Positions 9,681 to 18,717 are shown, counted from the first letter of the stretch. The stretch: DNA of 57,754 nucleotides from Chloroflexota bacterium (GCA_018829775.1 JAHJTL010000015.1:1-57754), one strand, 5' to 3'. Translations and numbers: made by a program. Notes: a model not told the origin generated them from the letters alone.

Positions 9681-10448
9681 ATGGATGCTTGGATTATCTT
9701 CCTGATTGCGATTGCGGCCTTAGTTATCCTGGTCTACAGTGTCAGAATCGTAAAACAGTACGAACGAGGTGTGGTTCTTCGCTTTGGACGCTTAGTCGGG
9801 ATAAGAAATCCGGGTTTCAACCTGATTATCCCATTTGTTGATCGTATGAGTAAAGTCAGCCTCCGTGTTAAAACTACTGTCTTGGAACCTCAGGAAGTTA
9901 TCACCAGAGATAATGTAACCGTCCGGGTGGATGCTGTGGTGTACTTCATGGTGATTGATTCAGCGAAGGCAATAATTAATGTTGAGGACTATCGACAGGC
10001 CACCATCCAACTTGCTCTGACGACTATCAGAAGCGTTCTCGGCCAATCAGAACTGGATGAATTGCTCGCGCACCGTGACCAGATAAATCTCCGTTTGCGG
10101 CAAATAATCGATGAGCAGACCGAGGACCCATGGGGAGTAAGGGTAACGCTGGTAGAAGTAAAAGATGTACTTCTCCCGGAAACAATGCAGCGGTCCATGG
10201 CCAAGCAAGCTGAAGCCGAGCGAGAGAAGAGGGCCAAAGTTATCCATGCAAAAGGTGAATATCAGGCAGCACAAACCCTTGCCGATGCGGCAAAAATAAT
10301 ACAGAGTCAGCCCGCTGCCCTTCAGCTACGCTACCTTCAGACTCTTGTTGAGATGGCCGGCGAAAGAAACAGCACCATTATACCGTTGACGGTAGACATA
10401 GCTAATTCTCTATCGAACAAGTTGAGCCTTCAGCAACATAAAGAATAG
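9681..10448 (+). CDS. SPFH/band 7 (stomatin/slipin-like) membrane protein
   Basis: One N-terminal membrane segment (residues 5-22) is followed by the SPFH domain: VKQYERGVVLRFGRL, GFNLIIPFVD, VITRDNVTVRVDAVVYF. A charged helical region comes next (MQRSMAKQAEAEREKRAKVI), then the short C-terminal tail of bacterial slipins. Length 255 fits the slipin group. These proteins form ring-like membrane scaffolds and often bind proteases. A strong ribosome binding site precedes ATG 9681. No NfeD partner is nearby. It is 52 bases upstream of the cytochrome complex at 10501-13367 and could help organise it, but that link is only positional. Confidence 0.88.
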   Translation: MDAWIIFLIAIAALVILVYSVRIVKQYERGVVLRFGRLVGIRNPGFNLIIPFVDRMSKVSLRVKTTVLEPQEVITRDNVTVRVDAVVYFMVIDSAKAIINVEDYRQATIQLALTTIRSVLGQSELDELLAHRDQINLRLRQIIDEQTEDPWGVRVTLVEVKDVLLPETMQRSMAKQAEAEREKRAKVIHAKGEYQAAQTLADAAKIIQSQPAALQLRYLQTLVEMAGERNSTIIPLTVDIANSLSNKLSLQQHKE

Positions 10449-10500
10449 GTCGGTGTTGCCCAGAACTTGATAAATCTCCCTATAGTAGTGAGTTCTAAAA

Positions 10501-11127
10501 ATGGAACACCTGGTAAGAGCCGGATTAGTAGTATTGATTGTTCTGGCTGTAATTGTTGTGGTGCCGAGGGTCGTGCCAGCACCAGCCATATTTGAAGAAT
10601 ACGGCTTTTATCCAAAGAGTAGCGACGAAAATACTGAAGAATGGGCAAGCTTGCCGGTTAAGTACGTGGATAACGTTAGCTGTAGCAGCTGTCATCAAGA
10701 GAATTTCTCCAGTTTGAAGGAAGCAGAACATAGTGGGGTAAGCTGCGAAACTTGCCACGGACCGGGCAAAGACCATATAGATACGGGTATAGGAATGGAA
10801 ATCGACAATTCCAGGGAGTTTTGCGGCCTGTGCCATGACAGTGTTGTCGCTCGACCAAGCGAGTTCCCACAGGTTAATCTGGATGAACATGGTGGGCAAT
10901 CCAACTGTGTTACATGCCATAACCCTCATAGCCCTTTAGAAGCCTTAACATCTGATGTATCGTCTGACAAGCGGGTAGCAGTATCAATACCAGCAGTACC
11001 GCACACGTTGGAAGGAAGGGAAGAATGCCTTCTCTGTCATGACACCGGCGGATTGAAACCCTATCCCCTAGACCATGAGGGAAGGGAGCAAGAGAGTTGT
11101 TTAAGTTGCCATGAGAGCAATAAATAG
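10501..11127 (+). CDS. Membrane-anchored hexaheme c-type cytochrome
   Basis: A 208-residue protein with an N-terminal membrane anchor (residues 5-24) and six CxxCH heme motifs beginning at C61, C82, C108, C136, C176 and C200. It acts outside the cytoplasmic membrane as an electron carrier. It leads a tight operon with the Fe-S protein (overlap of 17 bases), the NrfD-like subunit and a small membrane protein. The arrangement resembles quinone-reactive complexes of the Act/Qrc/Nrf type. The last two-heme module (PHTLEGREECLLCH to CLSCHES) closely matches the diheme lipoprotein at 32371. The direction of electron flow cannot be read from sequence. Confidence 0.88.
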   Translation: MEHLVRAGLVVLIVLAVIVVVPRVVPAPAIFEEYGFYPKSSDENTEEWASLPVKYVDNVSCSSCHQENFSSLKEAEHSGVSCETCHGPGKDHIDTGIGMEIDNSREFCGLCHDSVVARPSEFPQVNLDEHGGQSNCVTCHNPHSPLEALTSDVSSDKRVAVSIPAVPHTLEGREECLLCHDTGGLKPYPLDHEGREQESCLSCHESNK

Positions 11128-11935
11128 GTTGCAAAATAAAGTGGAGCTTTCACGCCGAGATTTCTTAAAAATTGGCGGCATGGGTTTCCTGGGAGGTTTA
11201 ATTGTCCCCGTCAGTATACCGGGTGCAGTTCGCGATCTGATTCCGGTGAACGTGAAACCGCAATTGAGACCCGGCACCTCCAATATCAAGCAACATTACT
11301 GGAGATTCATCGTTGACATCAGAAAGTGCATCGGCTGTGGCAGATGCGTTCAAGCCTGCAAGCTAGAGAATGACGTCCCTGAAGAACCGGAATACAACCG
11401 AACCTGGGTGGAAAGATATGTGGTCACCCATAGCGAGGAGGTCTTTGTAGATTCTCCTGATGCTGGAATTAATGGTTTTTCTGCTGACCACGCCAATATC
11501 AAGTATGAAAATATAAAAATAAGAAAAAGTTTCTTTGTCCCAAAGCTCTGCAATCATTGCCAATCTCCTCCATGTGTACAGGTATGCCCCGTTGAGGCAA
11601 CCTACTCCACCCCGGAAGGCGTGGTCATCGTTGATAGAAAGGCCTGTATCGGCTGTCGATACTGCATTCAAGCCTGTCCCTACGGAGCGAGGTTTCTCGA
11701 TCCCAGATTAAAAGTGGTAGATAAATGCACCTGGTGCTACCACCGAATAACCAAAGGATTTCCCCCGGCTTGTGTGGAAGTCTGCCCCGTTGGAGCCAGA
11801 AAATTCGGAGATATACGTGACCCTGAAAGCGAGGTAAGCCAGATTTTGGAGACGGAGACGGTAGGTGTCCTGAAGCCAGATCTGGGTTCAGAGCCAATGG
11901 TGTATTACGTCGGACTTGAAAAAGGAGTACGTTAG
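11111..11935 (+). CDS. Tat-exported four-cluster [4Fe-4S] ferredoxin subunit (NrfC/PsrB-like)
   Basis: The N-terminus carries a twin-arginine motif (SRRDFLKIGG) and a hydrophobic stretch, so the protein is probably exported folded. Cysteines for four [4Fe-4S] clusters follow: CIGCGRCVQAC, CNHCQSPPCVQVC, CIGCRYCIQAC, and CTWCYHRITKGF with PACVEVC. This is the DmsB/NrfC/PsrB pattern at normal length (274 residues). It would pass electrons between the NrfD-like quinone site encoded next (3 bases apart) and the hexaheme cytochrome encoded just upstream, whose 3' end it overlaps by 17 bases. No molybdopterin catalytic subunit is in the window. Confidence 0.9.
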   Translation: MRAINRLQNKVELSRRDFLKIGGMGFLGGLIVPVSIPGAVRDLIPVNVKPQLRPGTSNIKQHYWRFIVDIRKCIGCGRCVQACKLENDVPEEPEYNRTWVERYVVTHSEEVFVDSPDAGINGFSADHANIKYENIKIRKSFFVPKLCNHCQSPPCVQVCPVEATYSTPEGVVIVDRKACIGCRYCIQACPYGARFLDPRLKVVDKCTWCYHRITKGFPPACVEVCPVGARKFGDIRDPESEVSQILETETVGVLKPDLGSEPMVYYVGLEKGVR

Positions 11936-11938
11936 AGG

Positions 11939-13138
11939 ATGTCGGGCTTTGTATATCCAAATGAAGCCAGCATTGAATGGGATCTGTTAATTGTCCTTTA
12001 CCCCTATATCACCGGTCTTGTGGCGGGCGCTTTCATCGTCTCCTCACTCTATCATGTTTTCGGGCTGAATAGCCTTAAACCAGTAGCGCGTCTTTCCTTG
12101 ATTACGGCGCTCGCCTTTCTTCTGGTCTGTCCACTGCCGCTTATCATTCATTTAGCTCGTCCGGAAAGAGCCCTTGAGATGTTTCTCAGACCCAATCTGA
12201 TTTCGGCTATGGCGGGCTTTGGATATATATGGTTCATATACTTGACTTTGCTGCTTGTTGAAACATGGCTCGTATTCAGGCCGGATATCGTTAGATATGC
12301 GAAGTCAAATGAAGGTGTCAAACAAAAAATATACTCATTATTATCATTAGGAATTCTCGACATATCAGAAGAATCGCAATCAATTGATAACAAGGTTATC
12401 AAGGTGCTGGCCATGATTGGGATCCCGGCCGCTTGTTTATTGCACGGTTATGTGGGATTCATTTTTGGAGCAGTAAAATCGAATGCCTGGTGGTCGACGT
12501 CGCTAATGCCTATTATTTTTCTGACCTCTGCCATAGTTTCGGGAATAGCGCTATTAATTGTGCTGTATGTTGTATCAACAAAAATCAGGAAAGCCACTTT
12601 GGACCACGGGTGCGTTCATTCATTGGCCCTTTGGCTCGGTGGCTTTATCACCCTGGCTCTGGCTCTTGAAGGCCTGGAGGTCCTTACCATGCTTTACGAA
12701 TCCGAAGAGAGCTGGGGCCTTATCCAGCAACTGATAACGAAAGAAATAGGGCTCAGCTACTTTGGCATCCAGTTTATTCTGGGAACTATACTGCCAATTC
12801 TAGTCATGGGAACAGCGGAAATAGTGAACTTGAATGAGCGGACAAAGACGATAATGAGATTTACCTCCGCCGTCTTTATTCTCGTGGGCGTTTTTGCTAT
12901 GCGCTGGAACGTGGTAATTGGCGGGCAATTATTATCCAAAAGCCTGAGAGGATTTACCAGTTATTTCCCGCCGTTGACAGGTGAAACAGGTATTCTGGTG
13001 GCCGGTGCAATATTTCTATTACCATTTGTAATTATCTTTTTAATCAGTTATCTCTTCCAGCCCTGGCAAGCAGAGGTTCAACCATCGGGAGTCAACAAGA
13101 TAGGCTTGCAGACACGTTTTTTCAGAGAAACGCAATAA
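11939..13138 (+). CDS. NrfD/PsrC-type membrane quinone-binding subunit
   Basis: A 399-residue polytopic protein with about ten membrane helices. The opening LLIVLYPYITGLVAGAFIVSSLYH and the later IGIPAACLLHGYVGFIFG are typical of the PsrC/NrfD family, which exchanges electrons between quinone and an attached Fe-S subunit. It starts three bases after the Fe-S gene and is followed 13 bases later by the small membrane protein at 13152, so the four genes 10501-13367 form one transcription unit. Similar cytochrome/Fe-S/NrfD sets act as menaquinol-oxidising or menaquinone-reducing complexes; which one applies here is unknown. Confidence 0.88.
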   Translation: MSGFVYPNEASIEWDLLIVLYPYITGLVAGAFIVSSLYHVFGLNSLKPVARLSLITALAFLLVCPLPLIIHLARPERALEMFLRPNLISAMAGFGYIWFIYLTLLLVETWLVFRPDIVRYAKSNEGVKQKIYSLLSLGILDISEESQSIDNKVIKVLAMIGIPAACLLHGYVGFIFGAVKSNAWWSTSLMPIIFLTSAIVSGIALLIVLYVVSTKIRKATLDHGCVHSLALWLGGFITLALALEGLEVLTMLYESEESWGLIQQLITKEIGLSYFGIQFILGTILPILVMGTAEIVNLNERTKTIMRFTSAVFILVGVFAMRWNVVIGGQLLSKSLRGFTSYFPPLTGETGILVAGAIFLLPFVIIFLISYLFQPWQAEVQPSGVNKIGLQTRFFRETQ

Positions 13139-13151
13139 GGGGGGTAAGAAT

Positions 13152-13367
13152 ATGGCAATTTGGACTGAAACCGTAAATGGAAAAGGTACAGTACTGCGGG
13201 TAGGCGGAGCCATTACGGCGGCTGTTAGCCTGGCGGCAGGCTTGCTTTTCCTGTTCCGACCCGTGGCATGTAGCTTTGTGACCAGCTTTCAGCTGGTTAT
13301 CTGGGGAGCTCTTTTTCTGGCTGGAGTACTGGCCTTTATAATCGGCTCAGCTTTATCACGAAAATAA
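13152..13367 (+). CDS. Small membrane protein of the NrfD-type complex
   Basis: A 71-residue protein with two membrane helices (about residues 15-36 and 44-66) and a very strong ribosome binding site (AAGGGGGGT) before ATG 13152. It is the last gene of the cytochrome/Fe-S/NrfD unit. I recognise no family. Its position suggests a small accessory subunit. A single Cys sits between the helices (PVACSF). Confidence 0.6.
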   Translation: MAIWTETVNGKGTVLRVGGAITAAVSLAAGLLFLFRPVACSFVTSFQLVIWGALFLAGVLAFIIGSALSRK

Positions 13368-13454
13368 CCTTATTGATGAGTTAGTGCCTATCAATTAAGC
13401 TTAACTCTTCCGGTGTTGTACGCATTGACATGACATAGACTAGGTCTATAAGTC

Positions 13455-13516
13455 GCTTTTTCCTTGAAAACAGGAATTTCTATCGTAAGTTTCAGAAGCT
13501 TTTTCCTCGAAAAAGG
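13455..13516. repeat. Two near-identical hairpin-forming repeats in a 303-base gap
   Basis: The gap 13368-13670 holds no gene. Inside it, GCTTTTTCCTTGAAAACAGG (13455-13474) is repeated 43 bases later as GCTTTTTCCTCGAAAAAGG (13498-13516). The second copy contains a perfect palindrome, CTTTTTC-CTC-GAAAAAG. They could be paired operators for the DUF4342/etf operon downstream, or weak termination hairpins for the complex upstream. No T tract follows either. Confidence 0.4.
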
Positions 13517-13670
13517 GGAATATTGTCCTGCAATAATAACCTTCTTATCTCTATTGTGAAAGTACTGATGCTGCCATATATTGAATTTAAAGCCACATAT
13601 TGTCTCAATAAATACGTGAGGAACCTTGGGGAGTTCACAAATCGGGCACAACCTTTAAAGGAGGTGCGAA

Positions 13671-13949
13671 GTGGTTGTTGGAGAAAGAATATCTATAACC
13701 GGAAGCGGTCTCGTTGAGAAAGTGGACAAGCTTGTACGCCAGGGAAATGTCAAAAAAGTTCGTATCATGCATCTGGGAAAACCTCTCATAGATATTTCGC
13801 TGGACCTTCGTGATACTACATCTGATGTACCACTATTCCTCATCCCGGTGCATGCTGCGGTCAGTAAAATTACGGAGCTGATAAATTACTGCACTATTGA
13901 AATCGACTTGGTAGATAGAAAGTTTACTTATGAATACCCCGATTTTTAA
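13671..13949 (+). CDS. DUF4342 family protein
   Basis: A 92-residue protein beginning at GTG 13671 behind a perfect ribosome binding site (AAAGGAGGTG). ISITGSGLVEKVDKLVRQGN followed by VKKVRIMHLG, then a moderately hydrophobic middle and CTIEIDLVDRKF, match DUF4342, a small domain of unknown function. It is 36 bases before etfB and looks like the first gene of the electron transfer flavoprotein operon. Its role there is unknown. Confidence 0.7.
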   Translation: MVVGERISITGSGLVEKVDKLVRQGNVKKVRIMHLGKPLIDISLDLRDTTSDVPLFLIPVHAAVSKITELINYCTIEIDLVDRKFTYEYPDF

Positions 13950-13985
13950 AACGAACCCACATGAGACATAACATTACCGAAAGTT

Positions 13986-14813
13986 ATGATAGGCAGAATG
14001 AGTGTAGCGATAACATGCATTAAACAGGTACCAGACACCACCCAGGTAAAAGTTGACCCGGTAACCGGCACCCTAATTAGAGAGGGTGTTCCTTTCATTA
14101 TGAATCCATTTGATACGCACGCATTGGAAGAAAGCCTCAGGCTTAAGGATAAATATGGATTCAGGGTGGTGGTTATCTCGATGGGCCCTCCCAGCACCGA
14201 GATAATACTGCGGAGGGCTCTGGCTCTGGGAGCAGATGAAGTAGTGCTTTTAAGCGACCGTTCTTTTGGTGGGGCAGATACTCTGGCGACCAGTCTCGTC
14301 CTGTCCTCGGCTATCCAACGACTGGTTCAGAACGAAAAAGCGGCGGTGGTAATTTGCGGCCGGCAGACCATTGATGGAGATACCGCTCAGGTTGGGCCAG
14401 GGATTGCTACTCGCCTGGGATATTCACAGCTAACTTTCGTCAATAATATCGAGAACATAGACCTTCAGGCGAAAAAGGTGAGGGTTAGACGTAAATTAGG
14501 TACATACAGCGAATTAGTGGAGGCACCTTTGCCTGCCGTGATTTCTGTGGAGCGGGAGATAAATCGTCTACGATATCCTACCGTGCTGAAGCGTCTGACA
14601 GCTGAGGGTGCTGAGGTAACACTGTGGAGCAATGAAGAGATGAAGCTGGATACAGAAACCGTTGGACTTAAGGGTTCCGCAACGCAAGTGAGTAAAATCT
14701 TCTCTCCCGAAAGAGCCATAGGTGAGATTTTAGGCGATGGTCTCAATGACCCTGAAGAAGCAGCTCATTTGCTAATCCGTAAGTTAGTGGAGAAGGATAT
14801 AATTAATCTTTAG
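13986..14813 (+). CDS. etfB: Electron transfer flavoprotein beta subunit
   Basis: The 275-residue protein matches EtfB/FixA: VAITCIKQVPDTTQV at the N-terminus, MNPFDTHALEESLRLK, and the AMP/FAD-binding stretch VVICGRQTIDGDTAQVGPGIA. ETF-beta forms a heterodimer with ETF-alpha (next gene, 30 bases downstream) and takes electrons from flavin dehydrogenases such as acyl-CoA dehydrogenases. The neighbouring membrane HdrD-like gene suggests delivery to menaquinone. ATG 13986 is used here; ATG 13998 is an equally possible start. No acyl-CoA dehydrogenase gene is in the window, so the donor is encoded elsewhere. Confidence 0.92.
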   Translation: MIGRMSVAITCIKQVPDTTQVKVDPVTGTLIREGVPFIMNPFDTHALEESLRLKDKYGFRVVVISMGPPSTEIILRRALALGADEVVLLSDRSFGGADTLATSLVLSSAIQRLVQNEKAAVVICGRQTIDGDTAQVGPGIATRLGYSQLTFVNNIENIDLQAKKVRVRRKLGTYSELVEAPLPAVISVEREINRLRYPTVLKRLTAEGAEVTLWSNEEMKLDTETVGLKGSATQVSKIFSPERAIGEILGDGLNDPEEAAHLLIRKLVEKDIINL

Positions 14814-14843
14814 CTTTTAATTGAATTTGTTAGAGGTCAGTAT

Positions 14844-16175
14844 ATGGCAGAGGAGAAAAAGATAAAGAGACCCAGAGGCGTAGCCCAACTCATTCCGGGC
14901 AAGTGTATTGCCTGTGGCGCTCTTTGCCAGAGTTCTTGTCCCAGAGACGCCATTGAAATGAATGAGAAAGGCGAGCCAGTAATCTTGGTCGACAGATGCA
15001 GTGGCTGCCGCAAATGTCTGGAGGCTTGCCCGGCGGATGCGCTGAAGATTTATTACAGTCCGGAGGAGAAGAAGATTCTCGCCGAAATGGAGGTACGAGC
15101 AAAGTCAGCCGCTGCCCTGGAAGCTGAAGCAGCCCGCGAAAAAGATATAATACAGGCCAGGCTCAAAGAATACCAAGGTATCTGGGTCTTTGTTGAGCAG
15201 AGGTTCGGGGAGCCGGCCAGTGTTTCCTGGGAATTACTTGGTGTAGGTGCCGACCTGGCGAACACTCTGGGTGTTGAACTGTGCTCTGTGGTCATCGGCC
15301 ATAAAGTGGAGAAACTCTGCCAGGAATCATTTGCCTATGGTGCAATTAAATCATACCTGATTGACGATCCCGTATTTCACCATTATCGTACCGAATCTTA
15401 TTACCGGGCTATCTGCTATCTGGTGGAGAAATATAAACCGGAAATATTGCTCATGGGTGCCACCGGTTTGGGGAGGGATCTGGCCGGGGCTGTGGCGACA
15501 AAGCTCCAGACCGGATTGACCGCCGATTGTACTGGCCTGGAGATTGGCGACAACCGCTCGTTGCTGCAGATACGCCCGGCATTTGGCGGCAATATTATGG
15601 CGACCATTTTAACCGAACGCGCTCGTCCGCAGATGTCCACCGTTCGGCCACATGTATTCGCCTTACCCAGGAAAAATGGTACTAAGAACGGAAAGATTAT
15701 CCGAGAATACATACCTGTACAAGAGGAGAATATCGCCGTCAAAGTGCTGGAGGTTATCAACACGAGTAAAGATATGGTGGATATCACTTCCGCAGAAGTT
15801 ATCGTCTCTGGGGGAAGGGGCTTGTGCGCCAAGGAGAATTTTGCCATTTTACAGAATCTAGCCAGCGAGTTAGGCGGTGTCGTTGGTTGTTCTCGTGGTG
15901 CTGTAGAGGCGGGGTGGATGCCTGCGGAACGCCAGGTCGGCCAGACAGGCAAGACGGTCAGACCCAAGCTCTACATTGCCTGCGGCATCAGCGGTGCCAT
16001 TCAGCACCTGGTTGGTATGCAGCAATCGGACCTGATTATCGCTATCAACCATGACCGACACGCACCTATTTTTGAAGTGGCTAATTACGGGATTGTCGGT
16101 GATGTCCTGCAGGTGGTGCCAGCCTTTACAGAGCGGATTAGAGAATTGCGTACCAAGGAAGAAGTAAGAGCATAG
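14844..16175 (+). CDS. etfA: Electron transfer flavoprotein alpha subunit with N-terminal double [4Fe-4S] ferredoxin domain
   Basis: 443 residues, longer than classical EtfA (about 320) because of an N-terminal ferredoxin domain holding two clusters (CIACGALCQSSCP and CSGCRKCLEACP, residues 18-60). A charged linker follows, then the ETF-alpha domain (LLMGATGLGRDLAGAVATKL) and the C-terminal FAD site (IACGISGAIQHLVGM, AINHDRHAPIF). Ferredoxin-fused EtfA is known from anaerobes. The clusters may link the flavin to the membrane oxidoreductase encoded 25 bases downstream or to ferredoxin. Whether the complex bifurcates electrons cannot be decided here. Confidence 0.92.
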   Translation: MAEEKKIKRPRGVAQLIPGKCIACGALCQSSCPRDAIEMNEKGEPVILVDRCSGCRKCLEACPADALKIYYSPEEKKILAEMEVRAKSAAALEAEAAREKDIIQARLKEYQGIWVFVEQRFGEPASVSWELLGVGADLANTLGVELCSVVIGHKVEKLCQESFAYGAIKSYLIDDPVFHHYRTESYYRAICYLVEKYKPEILLMGATGLGRDLAGAVATKLQTGLTADCTGLEIGDNRSLLQIRPAFGGNIMATILTERARPQMSTVRPHVFALPRKNGTKNGKIIREYIPVQEENIAVKVLEVINTSKDMVDITSAEVIVSGGRGLCAKENFAILQNLASELGGVVGCSRGAVEAGWMPAERQVGQTGKTVRPKLYIACGISGAIQHLVGMQQSDLIIAINHDRHAPIFEVANYGIVGDVLQVVPAFTERIRELRTKEEVRA

Positions 16176-16200
16176 TATTGGAACTGAAATAAAAGGGTAA

Positions 16201-18180
16201 ATGATATCGTATAATGTCATTGCATTTTCCATCATCTTTGTCCTTGCCCTGGTACTTTTCAGCTGGAGTTGTTTTAAGCGTTTCCGTTTACTGACCCTGG
16301 GGACCTTTGAAAATCGATTCGATAATTTCGGTAAACGTATCTGGAGCGTGCTTCTTTATGCTTTCGGTCAGCGGTGCACTGTTGCCCATGGCTACCGTTT
16401 TGGTTTAAACCACTCCGTCCTTTTCTGGTGTTTCCTGATTCTATTTCTGGCCAATACCGAATTTCTGCTGAACGGACTTTTCCCAGAATTTGTCAGCCTC
16501 TCACGGCTACCGGATGGCGCCTACCATATTCTGGCTTTCATTTTCGACCTGGTATCACTGGCTGCGCTTCTAGCGGTGTGCGTTGCCATAGTCCGTCGCC
16601 TGGTTTTCCCTCCCTCTTATATGGAAGCGCGAAACCCCGACTCCTTTATCATCCTTGGGTTGGTTGCTGCCTTAATGATTGCCTTTTTTGGTTTACACGC
16701 CAGTGAAATTGCTTATGGGAAAGAAGCCGCCTACAGGCCAATTTCCAATTTTATTGCAGCCACTTTTTTGTCCGGTGTTTCTGTGGAAAGATTGATGGTA
16801 TCCGCTAAATACCTGTGGTGGCTTCATGCTGTCGTGCTGCTCGGTTTCCTCAATTACCTGCCATACAGCAAGCATATGCATATTCTGACGGCTATTCCCA
16901 ACGTTTTCTTCCGCAATCTGGCCAAGGTTACCATCCCGGCTCGCGAAGAATTCAAAACGGGCAATACCTTTGGCGTGGGCCAGGTAAATGATTTCACCTG
17001 GAAAGGTTTGCTTGATTCATACTCCTGCACCGAGTGTGGCCGCTGCTCTGATGTTTGCCCGGCAACCTTCACCAACAAGCCGCTAAATCCGCGTCTGGTT
17101 ATCCATGATATCAAGGTGAATTTGCTGAAGAATGGCCCCTTGCTTACCCACAGTAAAAATATAAAACTACCTTTAATCGGGGGCAGTGAGGAAGGTGGCA
17201 TTTCCGAAGAGGTGCTTTGGGAATGCACTACCTGCGGCGGTTGTGTCGAAGTGTGCCCGGTGTTTATAGAGCATTTTCCGCGGATTATTGATATGCGCCG
17301 GCACTTGGTGGAAATGAAAGCGAAGTTCCCGGAAGAGCTACTAAACCTTTTTGAGAATATGGAGCAGCGCAGTAATCCGTGGGGCATTGCTCCTGCAGAA
17401 CGTATCAAGTGGACCGTAGAAACCGAAATCAAGCCTTTTGAAGCTGGTCAGGCTGAATACCTGTTTTTCGTCGGCTGTGCCGGCGCGTTTGTCGCTCGTA
17501 ACAGGCGTACCACGCAGGCCATAGCCAAGATTCTGGATGCCAGCGGTGTTTCCTGGGGCATTCTGGGCAGGAATGAACCCTGTTGTGCCGATAGCCTGCG
17601 TCGTCTGGGCAATGAATTCCTTTTTGACAGCATGGTTAAAAAGAATATTGAGCTTTTTAAAGAACGAGGTGTGAGCAAAGTTATTACCCAATGTCCTCAC
17701 TGCTACAGTACCCTGAAGAATGACTATCGCCAATATGGCATTGAGATGGAAGTCGTACATCATACCGAATTAATTAATAGCCTGATTGAAACGGGCAGGC
17801 TAAAGCTAAATAAGCCTGGAGAATTGGGTAACATGGTCTTTCACGATTCCTGCTATCTGGGGCGTCACAATAAGATTTACGAAGCCCCGCGTAATGTTAT
17901 TGCCTCGGTTACTGGCGATGCAATTACGGAGATGGACCGCCATCATGACAGGTCCTTTTGTTGCGGTGCCGGCGGGGGGCGGATGTGGATGGAAGAAAGC
18001 ATTGGCCAACTGATTAACGTAGCCCGTACCGAAGAAGCCTTGAAAAAAAACCCGGATACAATCTGTGTCTCCTGTCCCTACTGTATGACGATGTTTGAAG
18101 ACGGGCTGAAGGACAAGGGCCTTGAAGACAGGGTACAGGTGCGGGATGTGGCCGAGATTGCTGCCAGCGTGCTTAAATAA
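16201..18180 (+). CDS. Membrane HdrD/GlcF-like Fe-S oxidoreductase, probable ETF:menaquinone oxidoreductase
   Basis: The 659-residue protein has an N-terminal NarI-like membrane domain of about five or six helices (residues 1-235). Two [4Fe-4S] motifs follow (CTECGRCSDVCP and CTTCGGCVEVCP), then two CCG domains (FVGCAGAF to EPCCADSLRRLG, CPHCYSTLKNDY; HDSCYLGRHNKIY to FCCGAGGGRMWMEE). This architecture next to etfBA matches the membrane ETF:menaquinone oxidoreductases described in anaerobes that degrade aromatic or fatty acids. It would pass ETF electrons through hemes b and clusters to menaquinone. The physiological direction is inference. Confidence 0.85.
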   Translation: MISYNVIAFSIIFVLALVLFSWSCFKRFRLLTLGTFENRFDNFGKRIWSVLLYAFGQRCTVAHGYRFGLNHSVLFWCFLILFLANTEFLLNGLFPEFVSLSRLPDGAYHILAFIFDLVSLAALLAVCVAIVRRLVFPPSYMEARNPDSFIILGLVAALMIAFFGLHASEIAYGKEAAYRPISNFIAATFLSGVSVERLMVSAKYLWWLHAVVLLGFLNYLPYSKHMHILTAIPNVFFRNLAKVTIPAREEFKTGNTFGVGQVNDFTWKGLLDSYSCTECGRCSDVCPATFTNKPLNPRLVIHDIKVNLLKNGPLLTHSKNIKLPLIGGSEEGGISEEVLWECTTCGGCVEVCPVFIEHFPRIIDMRRHLVEMKAKFPEELLNLFENMEQRSNPWGIAPAERIKWTVETEIKPFEAGQAEYLFFVGCAGAFVARNRRTTQAIAKILDASGVSWGILGRNEPCCADSLRRLGNEFLFDSMVKKNIELFKERGVSKVITQCPHCYSTLKNDYRQYGIEMEVVHHTELINSLIETGRLKLNKPGELGNMVFHDSCYLGRHNKIYEAPRNVIASVTGDAITEMDRHHDRSFCCGAGGGRMWMEESIGQLINVARTEEALKKNPDTICVSCPYCMTMFEDGLKDKGLEDRVQVRDVAEIAASVLK

Positions 18181-18340
18181 AAGAATGGAAAGGCTAGAGC
18201 GCAACCGTACAGTGATTACAGAGTACGGAGGTGATGAGAGAAGTCGCCGGTATTGGCAAGTGAGACAAAAGTCGCTGACAGCCGGGTGAATCGAGTATTA
18301 GACTATCGCTGTCCGGAGAAGATAAGGTATAAATGATGAA

Positions 18341-18547
18341 ATGCTGGTAATCGACCGATATAAGTGTACGGGTTGCGGGCTTTGTGTTGAGGTGTGTACC
18401 TGCCAGGTGCTGGTGCTCGTGGGAAATGTGGTCGAGATTAATGAGAAGAGGGAACGGCGTCTGTGCACAGTATGGTGCACGATGTGTGAGCTGGTCTGTT
18501 CCACCGGGGCGATACAGTATCCCTTCGAGGTAGTCATCGAAGGGTAG
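18341..18547 (+). CDS. Small two-cluster ferredoxin-like protein
   Basis: A 68-residue protein with CTGCGLCVEVC near the N-terminus and a second, unusual cysteine set CTVWCTMCELVC (CxxxCxxCxxxC). The first is a normal [4Fe-4S] motif. The second spacing departs from the usual CxxCxxCxxxC but could hold another cluster. It lies 160 bases after the HdrD-like gene on the same strand, with only a weak ribosome binding site, and could serve as an electron donor or acceptor for that complex. No gene is seen in the 160-base gap. Confidence 0.65.
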   Translation: MLVIDRYKCTGCGLCVEVCTCQVLVLVGNVVEINEKRERRLCTVWCTMCELVCSTGAIQYPFEVVIEG

Positions 18548-18659
18548 CAGCGTTCTCCAGCCTGTTCAGCCATCACGGTTTCCGTTTCTTATTTCAACTC
18601 TTTTTACTTCCCCTGGGAACAAATTTCGCAAAATATCTTGATTTTCTTGATTGCAGCTA

Positions 18660-18688
18660 TTGACAATAATCTAAAGCTTTGCTATTGT
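18660..18688 (+). promoter_or_regulatory. Sigma-70-like promoter of the Rrf2 gene
   Basis: TTGACA at 18660-18665, a 17-base spacer, and TATTGT at 18683-18688. The IscR-like palindrome begins five bases downstream, so a bound regulator would cover the transcription start. This is the best placed promoter for the sulfur cluster that follows. Confidence 0.6.
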
Positions 18689-18692
18689 ATAG

Positions 18693-18717
18693 TAAGTTGA
18701 TTATTTTAGTCAACTAT
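18693..18717 (+). promoter_or_regulatory. IscR type 1-like operator
   Basis: A palindrome with arms AGTTGA (18695-18700) and TCAACT (18710-18715) around TTATTTTAG. It agrees closely with the known IscR type 1 site (YYGACT-RWWWY-AGTCRRSTAT), with a mismatch in the left half and two at the far left edge. It lies between the promoter and the start of the Rrf2-family gene. Autoregulation by the Fe-S form of that protein is the natural reading. Confidence 0.6.

Noticed and set aside
15416-15967. Long reverse-strand open frame inside etfA, and similar ones inside other genes (44938-45879, 20268-21008)
   Set aside because: All are antisense to well supported genes, without ribosome binding sites or family motifs.
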